64,000 nt of DNA from Pseudomonadota bacterium (GTDB taxonomy: Bacteria > Myxococcota_A > UBA796 > CAJQPC01), in contig JAAESX010000059.1 in NCBI GenBank assembly GCA_024228935.1, forward strand, positions 62,001-126,000, written 5' to 3'. This document shows positions 9,217-18,129 of the stretch, one piece after another (positions within the stretch are counted from its first letter, which is position 1; each line of letters opens with the position of its first letter). A model generated the notes under the pieces. It ran no database searches. It had not been told where the DNA came from and saw nothing but the letters and a program-made list of their open reading frames with translations. The translations under genes were made by a program, and so were the position numbers.

Positions 9217-10296
9217 TCAAGGTGTGGACAGCGTCACGGTGTACGTCGGCTGGTGCCCTTCGACGGTTTCGGGGGATGTGTCTTCCGATCCGTCGACGTT
9301 CAACCAGACGATGGCCCCGGTCCCGCCGCCGACCACCGCCACTGCGGCGGTCCAGAACCACCACTGCTGGGTCACCTTCTTGTTGTTCCCCCGAGGCGCG
9401 CGCTTGCTCGCTCCGGAGATGGTCCCGACCGCCTCTTCGTCGCTGCGACCGAACAGCGGCTGGCGCTCCCGTGGGGTGTCGGTGTCGAACTCGTCCAGGT
9501 CGTAGTAGACGTCCTCGACGACCGGCGGCAGCTCGTCGACGACCGCCACGCTCGAGGTGCCGCCCAGCAGCTCCTCGACCATCTCGACGTAGATCGGCTC
9601 GCCCGGGTACGGCGGCACGACCATCATCTCGCGCCGGACCTCGCCGACGACGCGGCCGTCCCGGACCAGCGTCGCGGAGATCGTCCCGGCCAGGTCGACC
9701 TCGCCGACCACCAGGAGCTCGGCGCGGAGCGTATCGGACAGCGCCTCGAGCTCCCGCATCGACGGCTGCCGGTGGGGGGCCTCGTCCAGGACCTGGGCGG
9801 CCTCGATGAGCGCCGACTCGGTCGTGCGGTTCAGCACCGGCGCCCGGGCCTCGGTGTAGGCCGGGTACAGGTAGAGCGCCTCGACGAAAGACGCGACGGC
9901 CTCGGTCCGGCGGCCCGACTTGATCAGGGCCTGGCCCAGGAAGAAGTGGATGTCGGCCACCTCGGGGCGGCGGGCCCACTGGCTGCCCGAGGCCTCGTGC
10001 AGCTCCAGCGCCTCGGACAGCGCGCTGAGCGCCGACGAGGGCTGGCCCTTGTCGAGCGAGGTCCGCGCCTGGGCCACCAGACGGCGGGCCTCGGCGATGT
10101 CCTGTTCGTGGCCGGACGCGACCCGGTTGGCGATGTCGTACTCGGACAGCGGGAAGTGCGTGCCCTCCTCGAGGAAGGCGTCCCGGAACCCCTGGGAGCC
10201 GAGCTGCACCTCGTCGTACGGGATGGCGCCGTACCCGTCGAAGGCGAGCACAGCGACGTCCAGCGCGTAGGCGGATCCGAGCAGAGAGAGCCACAT
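9217..10296 (-). CDS. TPR protein with short signal peptide and C-terminal TM
   Basis: A 359-residue protein. MWLSLLGSAYA serves as an 11-residue signal sequence before LDVAVLAFDGYGAIPYDEV. TPR-like helices span ~70-150 (SALSALSEALELHE; FLGQALIKSGRRTEAVASFV). A beta-rich domain follows (~190-240), then an acidic linker, and then one strongly hydrophobic segment near residues 315-335 (WWFWTAAVAVVGGGTGAIVW) that may anchor it. The GTG/ATG region lacks a strong Shine-Dalgarno. It heads the minus-strand run 9217-6762. The architecture (signal, TPR, late TM, Thr/Ser-rich tail) resembles uncharacterised myxobacterial PEGA/TPR proteins, but I cannot name a family. Confidence 0.8.
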   Translation of the reverse strand: MWLSLLGSAYALDVAVLAFDGYGAIPYDEVQLGSQGFRDAFLEEGTHFPLSEYDIANRVASGHEQDIAEARRLVAQARTSLDKGQPSSALSALSEALELHEASGSQWARRPEVADIHFFLGQALIKSGRRTEAVASFVEALYLYPAYTEARAPVLNRTTESALIEAAQVLDEAPHRQPSMRELEALSDTLRAELLVVGEVDLAGTISATLVRDGRVVGEVRREMMVVPPYPGEPIYVEMVEELLGGTSSVAVVDELPPVVEDVYYDLDEFDTDTPRERQPLFGRSDEEAVGTISGASKRAPRGNNKKVTQQWWFWTAAVAVVGGGTGAIVWLNVDGSEDTSPETVEGHQPTYTVTLSTP

Positions 10297-10339
10297 CAGC
10301 TGCTTCTACCCCGATCCGTGCGCGCGCGTTTCAGCCCGC

Positions 10340-13252
10340 TCAGGGCGAGTCCACGAACCAGACCCGCCCGTACCGAGCCGGGTAGCCCGGCGCCGAGATG
10401 ATCAGGTCGTCGTTCCCGTCGCCCGACATGTCCGCGGCCGCCATCGACAGCCCGAAGAAGTCGGCCGAGCCGGCGCCCTCGAGCGTGACCGAGGCGTCCG
10501 TCGCGGCGTACGTGCCCGCCGCCATGTCCGCCCCGTAGAACAGGTAGACCGAGCCCGGCTCGTCGGCGTAGCTGTAGTAGTAGGGGTTCGTGTAGTCCGG
10601 GGCCCCGATGGCCAGGTCGTCCGCGCCGTCCCCGTCGAAGTCCGCGGTGATCATCGACAGCCCGAAGTAGCTCGGGTCGCTGCCCGTGATGATCACGTCC
10701 GCGCTGTCGACCCGGACCTTCCCGGACAGGCTCGTCGCCCCGTAGAAGACGTAGACGGACTCGTCGGCCAGGCTGGTGAGCGCGACGTCGAGCGTGCCGT
10801 CGTCGTCGTAGTCGCCGGTCTGCTGGCGCGTCGTCGAGCCGAGCGCGCTGCTGGCACCCTCGCCATAGAACGTGACCGAGGCCTCGTCGTCCACGACGCC
10901 GCTGGACCAGGCGCTGGCCTGCCCGTGGACCAGGTAGACGCTGCCGCTGTTGGTGGTGCCCTGGTCGGCTCCGTAGGCGCCGATCAGCAGGTCGTCGTAG
11001 CCGTCGCCATCGATGTCCCCGCCACCGAGCGCTGTGCCGGCGTAGTCGCTGCTGCTGTCGCCGGTCCAGACGGTGTCGGCGTCGGTCCCCAGTTCGTAGC
11101 TGTTGCCCGAGCTGATCGAGCTCCCCATGAACACGTACAGGTAGCCGATGTAGGAGCTGTAGTTGGCGTAGTCCGAGTAGACGATGTCGTCCTGCCCGTC
11201 GCCGTCGACGTCGCTGCTGACGTGCGCCTGGACCGAGTACTGGGACAGGTTGCCGGAGAACAGGACGTCGGCGTCGTCCGGGTCGATGTCTCCCGACAGC
11301 GAGCCGCCGTAGTACAGCGCCCCCGAGTAGTTCCCGTAGCTGTCGTAGTAGTAGTCGGACCCGGTCATGAACAGGTCGTCGTACCCGTCGCCGTCGATGT
11401 CCGACGGGTTCGGGTCCATCGAGCCGATGTAGTTGTAGTTGTAGCCGCCGTCGACCTGGGCGTACTCGTTGTCGTAGATGTTCCCGGCGTACCCGGTGTA
11501 GGGCGCCCCATCGACGAGGTAGACCCGGCCGTTGTAGTAGCTGCCGCTGTAGAGGCCGCCGCTGGCGATGTCGGTCTGGCCGTCGCCGTCCCAGTCTCCG
11601 ACGGCCATGCTGTCGGCGTACCCCAGGTAGCTGCCGTAGCTGCCGACCAGGTACCCGACGTCGACGTCGTCCACGTTCAGGTCGTCGACGCTGCCATCGC
11701 AGTCGTTGTCGATCCCGTCCCACTCCTCGGTGCCGTCGGGGCTGATGTCGGCGTCCGCGTCGTCGCAGTCGCCGTCGTCGATGCTGTACCCGTCGCCGTC
11801 GTAGTCGTTGCTGGTGCACGCGATGTTGGCGTCGCCAGGGGTTCCCAGGTCGCCGTCGCCGAAGGTGTCGGTGCTGTCGCACCAGTACCCGAACTCGTTC
11901 GTGTAGCTGCTGTCGTGGTAGTCGGCGTCGAGGTTCAGCGACGCGCCCTCGGGCACCACCCACGTGGTGTCCACCTTGGCCCGGTTCAGCCAGGTGCCGT
12001 CCAGGTACAGGAAGATGGTGTCCGAGCTGTTGTTGAACGCGAAGTCGTCGCGGTCGTACTCGTAGTCGACCGTCACGTCGCCGTTCTGGGCGGTGTCGGA
12101 CTCACAGCCGAGCACGGCGTAGTCACCCGCCGCGACGACCAGCGAGTCTTCGATCGTGAACGCATCGCCGTCGTTCCCTTCGACGCTCCACCCGACCATA
12201 TCGATGTCGTTGCCGCTGGTGTTGTAGACCTCGAACCACTCGCCGGTGGCGTCGCCTGCGGCCAGCGGATCCATCATCAGCTCGGTGACGATGATGTCGC
12301 CGAACTTGATGAAGTCCTCGTCGACCAGCCCGTCGCAGTCGTCGTCGGCCAGGTCCCGGGCCGTCTCGCCGCTGTCGTAGTAGACGGCCGCGTCGGTGTC
12401 GTCGCAGTCGGTACCACCCCAGTCCTCGCTGTCCGAGCCGTCTCCGTCCTGGTCGTAGTCGCTGGCCTCGTCGCAGTCCTGATCGAAGCCGTCGTACCAG
12501 ATCTCCTCGGCGCCCGGAGAGACCGAGGCATCCGTGTCGTCGCAGTCCTCGTCGACGTCGTAGCCGTCACCGTCCGCGTCGGCGTCACTCAGGCCGTCGC
12601 AGTTCGTGTCCTCGCCGTCGTACGGGATGTCCTCGGCGCCGGGGTGCACGCTGGGGTCCAGGTCGTCGCAGTCCTCGCCGCCGCCTGCGGGGTCGTCGTA
12701 GCCGTCGTCGTCCTGGTCGTAGTCGGAGTTGCCGGCGCAGTCGCTGTCGACGCCGTCGTACCAGCTGTCGTCCGCGCCCGGGTACGTGCTGGCGTCGGTG
12801 TCGTCGCAGTCGTCACCGCCGGCTTCTTCGCTGTCGAAGCCGTCGCCATCGGCGTCCGCGACCGCGTTGCCGGAGAGGGTCGTCGTCGCGTCGCCGCCCG
12901 TGCCGGACCAGGTGATCTCGCCGGTGTGCGCGTCGAAATCGGGCGGGTCGAAGGTGACGGTGACCGTGGTCGTCTCGCCAGGAGCCAGCGCGGGCACGGA
13001 CAGGTCGGCCGAGAACGCCGAGCCGGACAGGGCTCCGACGAGCTCGAGGCTCGCCTCGCCCACGCACAGGTTCGTGACGGTCAGGTCGCCGGTCTGGGGT
13101 CCGAAGGCGACGTCCGTGAACGCCAGGTCGGCGTCGACGTGCAGGACTGGGCAGGCGTCCTCGGTGCCCGAGTCCTCGGGGATCGTCCCGTCCGAGTCGT
13201 CGGGCGGATTCTTGTCGCGGCAGGCGAGCGCAAGGATGAGGGTGAGCGGCAC
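10340..13252 (-). CDS. large lipoprotein: MopE-like repeats, lamin-tail domain, FG-GAP propeller
   Basis: A 970-residue lipoprotein. I start it at the GTG at 13252 because GGAGGGA sits just upstream and the first residues (MPLTLILALAC) make an 11-residue lipoprotein signal; a longer frame upstream is basic and antisense-like. An immunoglobulin-like domain lies at ~50-130 (ALAPGETTTVTVTF). Six or more MopE-type metal-binding repeats follow (CDDTDASTYPGADD and DCDDLDPSVHPGAED types, ~135-310). A lamin-tail domain lies at ~315-470 (ELMMDPLAAGDATGEWFEVY), then one more MopE repeat, then FG-GAP repeats to the end with many Tyr/Asp residues. MopE of Methylococcus binds copper through related sequence, but these repeats are widespread in myxobacteria. 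A surface, calcium-binding role is inferred. Confidence 0.88.
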   Translation of the reverse strand: MPLTLILALACRDKNPPDDSDGTIPEDSGTEDACPVLHVDADLAFTDVAFGPQTGDLTVTNLCVGEASLELVGALSGSAFSADLSVPALAPGETTTVTVTFDPPDFDAHTGEITWSGTGGDATTTLSGNAVADADGDGFDSEEAGGDDCDDTDASTYPGADDSWYDGVDSDCAGNSDYDQDDDGYDDPAGGGEDCDDLDPSVHPGAEDIPYDGEDTNCDGLSDADADGDGYDVDEDCDDTDASVSPGAEEIWYDGFDQDCDEASDYDQDGDGSDSEDWGGTDCDDTDAAVYYDSGETARDLADDDCDGLVDEDFIKFGDIIVTELMMDPLAAGDATGEWFEVYNTSGNDIDMVGWSVEGNDGDAFTIEDSLVVAAGDYAVLGCESDTAQNGDVTVDYEYDRDDFAFNNSSDTIFLYLDGTWLNRAKVDTTWVVPEGASLNLDADYHDSSYTNEFGYWCDSTDTFGDGDLGTPGDANIACTSNDYDGDGYSIDDGDCDDADADISPDGTEEWDGIDNDCDGSVDDLNVDDVDVGYLVGSYGSYLGYADSMAVGDWDGDGQTDIASGGLYSGSYYNGRVYLVDGAPYTGYAGNIYDNEYAQVDGGYNYNYIGSMDPNPSDIDGDGYDDLFMTGSDYYYDSYGNYSGALYYGGSLSGDIDPDDADVLFSGNLSQYSVQAHVSSDVDGDGQDDIVYSDYANYSSYIGYLYVFMGSSISSGNSYELGTDADTVWTGDSSSDYAGTALGGGDIDGDGYDDLLIGAYGADQGTTNSGSVYLVHGQASAWSSGVVDDEASVTFYGEGASSALGSTTRQQTGDYDDDGTLDVALTSLADESVYVFYGATSLSGKVRVDSADVIITGSDPSYFGLSMITADFDGDGADDLAIGAPDYTNPYYYSYADEPGSVYLFYGADMAAGTYAATDASVTLEGAGSADFFGLSMAAADMSGDGNDDLIISAPGYPARYGRVWFVDSP

Positions 13253-13286
13253 GGTTCCCTCCGAGGAGCGGAGGATACACCTGCCT

Positions 13287-13652
13287 TTACGGCTGCACCA
13301 AATGCAGCTCGACGCGCGAGTCCGCCTCGATCGGACCCCCCAGCGGCGTCGTCTCCCCACAGCCGCGGGCGATGGCCTCGAGCCCGTGATCGGCCAGGAG
13401 ACTCCGGACCGCGCTGGCCCGCTGCTCGGTGAGCTTCTGGTTCCACGCCGACGAGCCATTCGCGTCCGCGTGGACCTGGATCTCGACGGTCAGGGCCGAG
13501 TTGGCGGCGACGGCGAGCTTCACCTCGTTCACGGTCTTCTCGACGTCCTCAGAGGTGATCAGGTCCCGGTCGAAGGCGATGGTGAGCGGGAAGACCTGCT
13601 CGGCCTTCGGGCAGGGCTCCGCCAGCGCGGTGCCGAGAAGAGCCAGGATCAC
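13287..13652 (-). CDS. small OmpA-like secreted protein
   Basis: A 121-residue protein starting at the GTG at 13652, which overlaps the TGA of the kinase gene as GTGA. MILALLGTALA is the signal sequence. The remainder is an OmpA-like peptidoglycan-binding domain: FPLTIAFDRDLITSEDVEK at the start of the fold, then HADANGSSAWNQKLTEQRAS, which corresponds to the GHTDxxGxxxYNxxLSxxRA region. The canonical Gly-His-Thr-Asp is altered to Val-His-Ala-Asp, but the Asp and the Arg that contact diaminopimelate are kept. Translational coupling to a nucleoside kinase has no obvious functional logic. Confidence 0.78.
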   Translation of the reverse strand: MILALLGTALAEPCPKAEQVFPLTIAFDRDLITSEDVEKTVNEVKLAVAANSALTVEIQVHADANGSSAWNQKLTEQRASAVRSLLADHGLEAIARGCGETTPLGGPIEADSRVELHLVQP

Positions 13653-14257
13653 AGGTACTTCTCCACGGCGCGCCGGAACTCGACCTGGTCGACCAGGTTG
13701 GTCAGGTAGTCCAGCTTGCCGGACTCCCAGATCAGGACCTCGGACTGGTCGTACCGATGGATCCAGTCCTCGTACAGGTCGTTCAGCCGCTTCAGGTAGC
13801 GAGTCGGGATGTTCTGCTCGCTGGCCCGCCCGCGGTAGGCGATGCGCTTCTTGATCGCCCGGGTGTCGCACCGCAGGTAGATCAGGAGATCCGGGGGCTG
13901 GAGCGCCGCCTGCATGGCCGTGTAGAGCTCCATGTAGGTCTCATAGTCCCGCTTCTTCATGTACCGACCCCGGTACAGGTTGGTCGCAAAGATCTCGGCG
14001 TCCTCGTAGATCGTGCGGTCCATGACCATCGTGCCGTCGTTGTTCGACAGGTCGTGGTGCAGCCGGAACTTGTGCGTCAGGAAGTACAGCTGGCTGTGGA
14101 ACGCCCACGACTTCATGTCGGCGTAGAAGTCGTCCAGGTACGGGTTCGTCGCGAACGGCTCGTACACCGGCGAGTAGCCGTACCTGGCACAGAGGAACTG
14201 GGTCAGCGAGGTCTTGCCCGCGCCGATGTTGCCGGCGATGGCGAGGAACTTCTTCAA
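13649..14257 (-). CDS. deoxynucleoside kinase family protein
   Basis: A 202-residue cytoplasmic kinase of the dCK/dGK/dNK family, which phosphorylates deoxynucleosides for salvage. The start is TTG, with AGGA about 7 nt upstream. The P-loop is GNIGAGKTS at residues 9-17. MVMDRTIYEDAEIFA is the DR(S/T) region that positions the substrate, and the lid has RGRASEQNI with the arginines that contact phosphate. Tyr/Glu/Trp positions lining the nucleoside pocket (EPFATNPYL; QLYFLTHKF) follow the family pattern. Length is typical of bacterial dGK/dAK. It lies between the ceramidase-like gene (18 bp upstream) and the OmpA-like gene (4-nt overlap). Which base it prefers cannot be told from sequence alone. 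Confidence 0.9.
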   Translation of the reverse strand: MKKFLAIAGNIGAGKTSLTQFLCARYGYSPVYEPFATNPYLDDFYADMKSWAFHSQLYFLTHKFRLHHDLSNNDGTMVMDRTIYEDAEIFATNLYRGRYMKKRDYETYMELYTAMQAALQPPDLLIYLRCDTRAIKKRIAYRGRASEQNIPTRYLKRLNDLYEDWIHRYDQSEVLIWESGKLDYLTNLVDQVEFRRAVEKYL

Positions 14258-14275
14258 GGTGGTGTCCTGGGCGCT

Positions 14276-16747
14276 CTACAGCGCGATGGTGCCGGTGTTT
14301 CCGTAGGCGTCGGTGACGACCAGCTCGGTCGCTCCGTCGGGGATGGTCAGGCTCACGTACGTCGCCGCGCCGCTGATCTCCTGGCTGACGACGGTGACGT
14401 CGCCCGCATCGGTGGTCGCGGTCAGCTCGGCCTCGACCGGAGCCGCAGCGGTGGACTGGGCCACGTCGACCATGCGCCAGCCACCTTCGGCCAGCGGGTA
14501 GCTGACGACCAGCGTGGTGTCGCTCCACGACAGCGCCAGCTCGGCGGGCACGACCTCGAACGTGTCCGAGGTGACCGCGTAGACGTCGCTCTCCCACGGC
14601 CAGTGGTTTTCGTCGCCCGTCCAGACCTCGCCGTCGACGGCCAGGCGGTAGGTGCCGACCGGGAAGCTGGCGCGGTCGTCGTAGTGACCGACGGCCTGCC
14701 AGGCGGCCCACCACTGGTGATCCTGCTCGACCTCGACCGGGTACAGCGGGGTCGGGGTCCACGCGAGCAGGATGTCGTGGGCGGCCTCGTCGATGGCGCG
14801 GCCCGAGCGGCTGGTGACGTCGACCCACGTGCCGCCGTCATCGCGCTGCAGGCGGACGTTCGGCAGGTCCACGGCCGGGTCTCCACCCTGCCAGGCGAGC
14901 TGGACGATGCAGCTCATGCGCTCGCAGGTCTCGGGTACCTCGAGCTCGAGCGGGAGGGTCTCGGGGGTCCAGAACTCCTCGTCGACCTCGGTGATGATCT
15001 CGCCGGCCAGCGGCGTGCGGTCCGGCTCGAACTCGCTCGGGGGCTTGTCCTCGTAGGTCGTCGGCGCCCACCAACCCAGCGGGTCGGCCGGCTCGCGCTC
15101 CTGCGTCAGGACGACGTCCTCGGCCAGCGTCAGGACGCCCTCCATGACGTGCTCGCCCTGCAGCGGACCCCAGACGTTGATGTTCGGCTCGTAGCCGCCC
15201 ATCAGCCAGTCCTCGGGGATGAGGAAGTAGCCCTCATGGTCCTGGGCGTACCCGACCAGGAGCGGCATCTCGACGCCCAGCTCGTCCGCGGCGCGACGGC
15301 GCCACTGCTCGGTGAACATGCTCGCGGGCTCGGCGGGGAAGAAGCCGATGAGCAGGTCGGTGTCCTCGACCTCGCCGTCCACGTTCCGGACCGGGATGCC
15401 CGAGAGCACCGCCGCCATCGTGCCGGCCTTCATCGACTCGATCATCGGGAGCGGGAACTCCTCGACGGTCAGGCCGAACGCGCCGGAGATCAGACCGGAC
15501 AGGAGCCCGACGTCCATGCACGAGTTGTAGGGGAAGACCTCGGCCTGGGCCGGGACCTTCAACAGCGGGTCCTCGCTGCCGCAGAACGCCGCGCCGAACT
15601 CGAAGACGTACTCGTCGATGGGCGTCGAGATGGACCCGTCGGCCTCGTAGACGACCTCGTCGGGGCTGTACCCGTCCTCGTACGGCAGGTAGCGCCAGTC
15701 GACGGCGCCGTCGCGGGTGACCTCGATGTCGTCGCGGTGCTGCGGGATGTGCCGGCTGGCGACCTCCATCTCGAACGGATCGAGCGTGGTCGGGGTCTCC
15801 TCGTAGGCCTCCATCAGCGCGTCGACGGCGTAGATCCCGATGGACTCGGTGCGCGCGAAGCCATCACCGCTGCCGGCCGGGGACTGGTCGCCTCCGGCGC
15901 CCTGCAGGTGCATGACGACGACGTCCGTGTCGAACTGCTCCTCGAGCGCGACCTCGAGCCCGGTGACCGAGTCGCCCGACCACATCGGGTTGTCCTCGCC
16001 CAACAGCGTGCCGTGCATGCCGAAGTTCACCGCCATCGCGATGGGGGCGCCCTGGGCGTCGTCGACCCGCAGGATGAACGCATGCTCGTCCTTGCTCTTG
16101 CCGGGCTCGACGTCGTCCCAGACCTGCAACTCGTCGTTCTCGCCGCGGCGGTCCCGGTAGACCTCGTCGTTCGGGTCCCAGCCGTGCACCCAGTTGGCGC
16201 CGATGGCCGCGGGCTCGAGCCGGTCATGAGCGGTGAGCGCGGCCTCGGTCATGGCCTCGGCGTACCGCTCGTAGATCTCCCGGTTGTACAGGTCGCCGCC
16301 CAGGTAGAAGTGGGCCTGGTCCGAGAAGTTCGCGGGCATCGCGTGGCTGTGGCTGGCCGTCAGGACGACCTTGCCGGTCATGTCGCGGCCGACCTCGGCG
16401 GACAGGCGGTCGCTGACCTCGGCGATGATCCCGTCGTAGCTGTAGATGGCGTCGAACTTGATGAGGACGAGGTCGTCGTCCCCGTTCTCGATCCAGATGG
16501 CCTTCATCTTCGGGCGCGTGTGCAGGCCGACGGACTTGGCCCAGGCCACCGTGTAGGGCGACAGGCGGTTGTCCTGCTTGCTGGCGGTACCGAGGATCTT
16601 GCAGCGCGCGCTGTAGCCGCCCATCGGTGCGCCCATCGGGACGTCGATGAGGACCTCGGCGGCCCCCGCCATGGGAGCGCCAGCCTGGCGCATGGGGTTC
16701 TCGTAGGGCTCCGGGGTGCCGTTGCAGGCGAAGAGGAGGAGCAGCAC
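14276..16747 (-). CDS. neutral/alkaline ceramidase-like lipoprotein
   Basis: An 823-residue protein started at the GTG at 16747 (GGAG about 6 nt upstream), giving MLLLLFAC, an 8-residue lipoprotein signal. Residues ~30-500 match the N-terminal catalytic domain of neutral/alkaline non-lysosomal ceramidases, zinc amidases that cleave the N-acyl bond of ceramide. Key blocks are VLIDVPMGAPMGGYSAR, VVLTASHSHAMP (zinc His pair), AVNFGMHGTLLGEDN (zinc His) and VVMHLQGAGGDQSP. The C-terminal ~200 residues are beta-rich, as in the family's Ig-like domain. Sphingolipids occur in myxobacteria, so the substrate may be endogenous or prey lipid; that is inference. It lies upstream of the kinase gene on the same strand and diverges from the DTW gene with a 38-bp gap. 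Confidence 0.85.
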   Translation of the reverse strand: MLLLLFACNGTPEPYENPMRQAGAPMAGAAEVLIDVPMGAPMGGYSARCKILGTASKQDNRLSPYTVAWAKSVGLHTRPKMKAIWIENGDDDLVLIKFDAIYSYDGIIAEVSDRLSAEVGRDMTGKVVLTASHSHAMPANFSDQAHFYLGGDLYNREIYERYAEAMTEAALTAHDRLEPAAIGANWVHGWDPNDEVYRDRRGENDELQVWDDVEPGKSKDEHAFILRVDDAQGAPIAMAVNFGMHGTLLGEDNPMWSGDSVTGLEVALEEQFDTDVVVMHLQGAGGDQSPAGSGDGFARTESIGIYAVDALMEAYEETPTTLDPFEMEVASRHIPQHRDDIEVTRDGAVDWRYLPYEDGYSPDEVVYEADGSISTPIDEYVFEFGAAFCGSEDPLLKVPAQAEVFPYNSCMDVGLLSGLISGAFGLTVEEFPLPMIESMKAGTMAAVLSGIPVRNVDGEVEDTDLLIGFFPAEPASMFTEQWRRRAADELGVEMPLLVGYAQDHEGYFLIPEDWLMGGYEPNINVWGPLQGEHVMEGVLTLAEDVVLTQEREPADPLGWWAPTTYEDKPPSEFEPDRTPLAGEIITEVDEEFWTPETLPLELEVPETCERMSCIVQLAWQGGDPAVDLPNVRLQRDDGGTWVDVTSRSGRAIDEAAHDILLAWTPTPLYPVEVEQDHQWWAAWQAVGHYDDRASFPVGTYRLAVDGEVWTGDENHWPWESDVYAVTSDTFEVVPAELALSWSDTTLVVSYPLAEGGWRMVDVAQSTAAAPVEAELTATTDAGDVTVVSQEISGAATYVSLTIPDGATELVVTDAYGNTGTIAL

Positions 16748-16785
16748 GGGATCTCCGGAAGGGGGTCGGCAAGATAACGCTCCGA

Positions 16786-17343
16786 ATGCCGAGAGTGGCC
16801 CGAGCCCGAGACACCCGCTGCCGTGGATGCATGCAGACGCCGCGCTTGTGCCTGTGCGGCGATGTGCGGATGGCGCGGAACGCGTGCGAGGTGCTGGTCG
16901 TCCGGCACTTCCGGGAGAAGAACCTGGGGAGCAACTCGGGACGCCTGGTGGGGCTGTGCCTGGAGAACAGCCGCATCGTCGATTGGGGCACTCGCGAGTG
17001 GCCCGAGCTCGATCTGTCCGGCGACACCTGGGTCCTGGCGCACGAGGGGGGCACCGTCCCAGCCGAGATGCCCTCGAGAATCGTGGTGATGGACGGGACC
17101 TGGCGGCAGGCCCACAAGATGCTGCGGCGCGTGCCGGGGGTGGCGGACCTGCCTCGTTTGACGTTGCCCGCGGTGCCTCGGGAGCGGATGCGAAAGCAAC
17201 ACCTGGAGAACGGGATGGCGACGGCTGAGGCGATCGCGGCGGCCCTGGACGCCATCGGGGACGTCGGGGGCGACGAGCTGTCCGAGGCCTACGAGCTGCA
17301 GGTGGCTCGGATGAGGGTGGCGCGGGGGCGGGGGCCGGCCTGA
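16786..17343 (+). CDS. DTW-domain tRNA-uridine aminocarboxypropyltransferase
   Basis: A 185-residue cytoplasmic protein of the DTW family (TDD superfamily, E. coli TapT/YfiP type), which transfers an aminocarboxypropyl group from S-adenosylmethionine to a tRNA uridine to make acp3U. The N-terminus has the zinc-binding cysteines CRGC (12-15) and CLC (22-24). The signature DGTW appears in VVMDGTWRQAHKM. LTLPAVPRERMRKQ and GMATAEAIAAAL complete the family pattern. Length is normal. Its 3' side is followed by more than 300 bp of repeats belonging to the REP-like element. Family assignment is firm; the exact tRNA target is inferred from E. coli. Confidence 0.9.
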   Translation: MPRVARARDTRCRGCMQTPRLCLCGDVRMARNACEVLVVRHFREKNLGSNSGRLVGLCLENSRIVDWGTREWPELDLSGDTWVLAHEGGTVPAEMPSRIVVMDGTWRQAHKMLRRVPGVADLPRLTLPAVPRERMRKQHLENGMATAEAIAAALDAIGDVGGDELSEAYELQVARMRVARGRGPA

Positions 17344-17566
17344 CGGACTGGGGCTGGGTCGGGAGGACTTGGGAGCAGGGTCGGAGAGCTTGGGAGCAGG
17401 GTCGGGGAGTTTTGGAGCCGGGCCGGGTCACGACGGGACTTGAGACTGTCGGGGCCGTCTCAACCACGGCTGTGCCGCACGAGCGGACTTGAGACGGTCG
17501 GGGCAGTCCGAACTCCGCTTCTGCCCGCCACGAGGCGACTTGAGACGGTCGGGGCAGTCCCAACTC
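17344..17566 (+). repeat. REP-like palindromic repeats, left cluster
   Basis: The 314-bp gap after the DTW gene carries no gene and is full of repeats. First comes a 21-bp direct repeat (copies starting 17368 and 17389, core CTTGGGAGCAGGGTCGG). Then three copies of a palindromic unit: 17437-17465, 17486-17515 and 17537-17566. Each begins GACTTGAGAC and its right arm is a variant of GTCTCAACTC; the second and third copies match almost throughout about 50 bp, including the CTTCTGCCCGCC spacer. The same unit occurs twice on the other side of the transposase gene. This is the arrangement of REP sequences around their RAYT. Confidence 0.8.
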
Positions 17567-17657
17567 CGCTTTCTGCCCGCCGGGCGAGCCAGCCCCCAAC
17601 GACACCCCACTCACCTATTCCCGGGAGGTTCATTTTTGGCCCGCCGCATCCATACCC

Positions 17658-18032
17658 ATGGGCCAGACGGAGGCCGGAATGCTCTTCCACATCATCTCGC
17701 GACTGCGACCCTCGAAGCCACTCTGGACGAATCGCAGCCAGGCGCGACAGATCGCTCGCGTGATCCTGAAGTTCGGCCGAAAATACAGGCTGGTCCTCTT
17801 CGCGGTGCCCGGCGACCACATCCACACCGTCGTCCGCTGCTCCAGGCTGAAGGCAGGCCGCTGGGCCCGCGCTCTGGAAGCAGCGATCACGCGCGTCCTG
17901 TGCTTCAACCCCGGGTTTCGACCCGCCCATATCGTTCCGGTAGAGACGTTCGGGCACCAGAACCACATCGCTCCCTACGTGCTGGGGCAGTACGAGAAGC
18001 ACCAGGTCGTCGGCGACCCACTGCTGGAGTGA
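17658..18032 (+). CDS. REP-associated (IS200-like) Y1 transposase
   Basis: A 124-residue single-domain HUH nuclease of the Y1 transposase/RAYT group. LFHIISR is the first strand (compare YHVTQR in RAYTs). FAVPGDHIHTVV carries the HxH metal-binding pair (His54, His56). PYVLGQYEKHQ near the C-terminus looks like the catalytic helix, with Tyr107 as the likely nucleophile followed by Gln. The gene is flanked on both sides by palindromic repeats, as in REPtrons, where the transposase mobilises or disperses the palindromes. No Shine-Dalgarno is evident before the ATG. After the TGA the frame stays open to 18131 and reads like coding sequence, so the protein may have lost about 33 C-terminal residues to a nonsense change. 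Confidence 0.75.
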   Translation: MGQTEAGMLFHIISRLRPSKPLWTNRSQARQIARVILKFGRKYRLVLFAVPGDHIHTVVRCSRLKAGRWARALEAAITRVLCFNPGFRPAHIVPVETFGHQNHIAPYVLGQYEKHQVVGDPLLE

Positions 18033-18129
18033 ACCAACGCACTCGACCTGCTCTCCGTGCGCCTCCTCGACACGGCGTCGGCGTTCGAGTTGCGCCAGCT
18101 CTACCCCCGCCTCGAGTCCGCCACAGGGT

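Noticed and set aside
10925..13432. An 835-codon plus-strand frame rich in Val, Ala and Asp
   Set aside because: Antisense of the MopE/FG-GAP lipoprotein; long antisense frames are expected at this GC content.
18030..18032. Second selenocysteine codon in the transposase gene
   Set aside because: No Cys or redox motif nearby, no convincing hairpin at the right distance, and transposases of this family are not selenoproteins.
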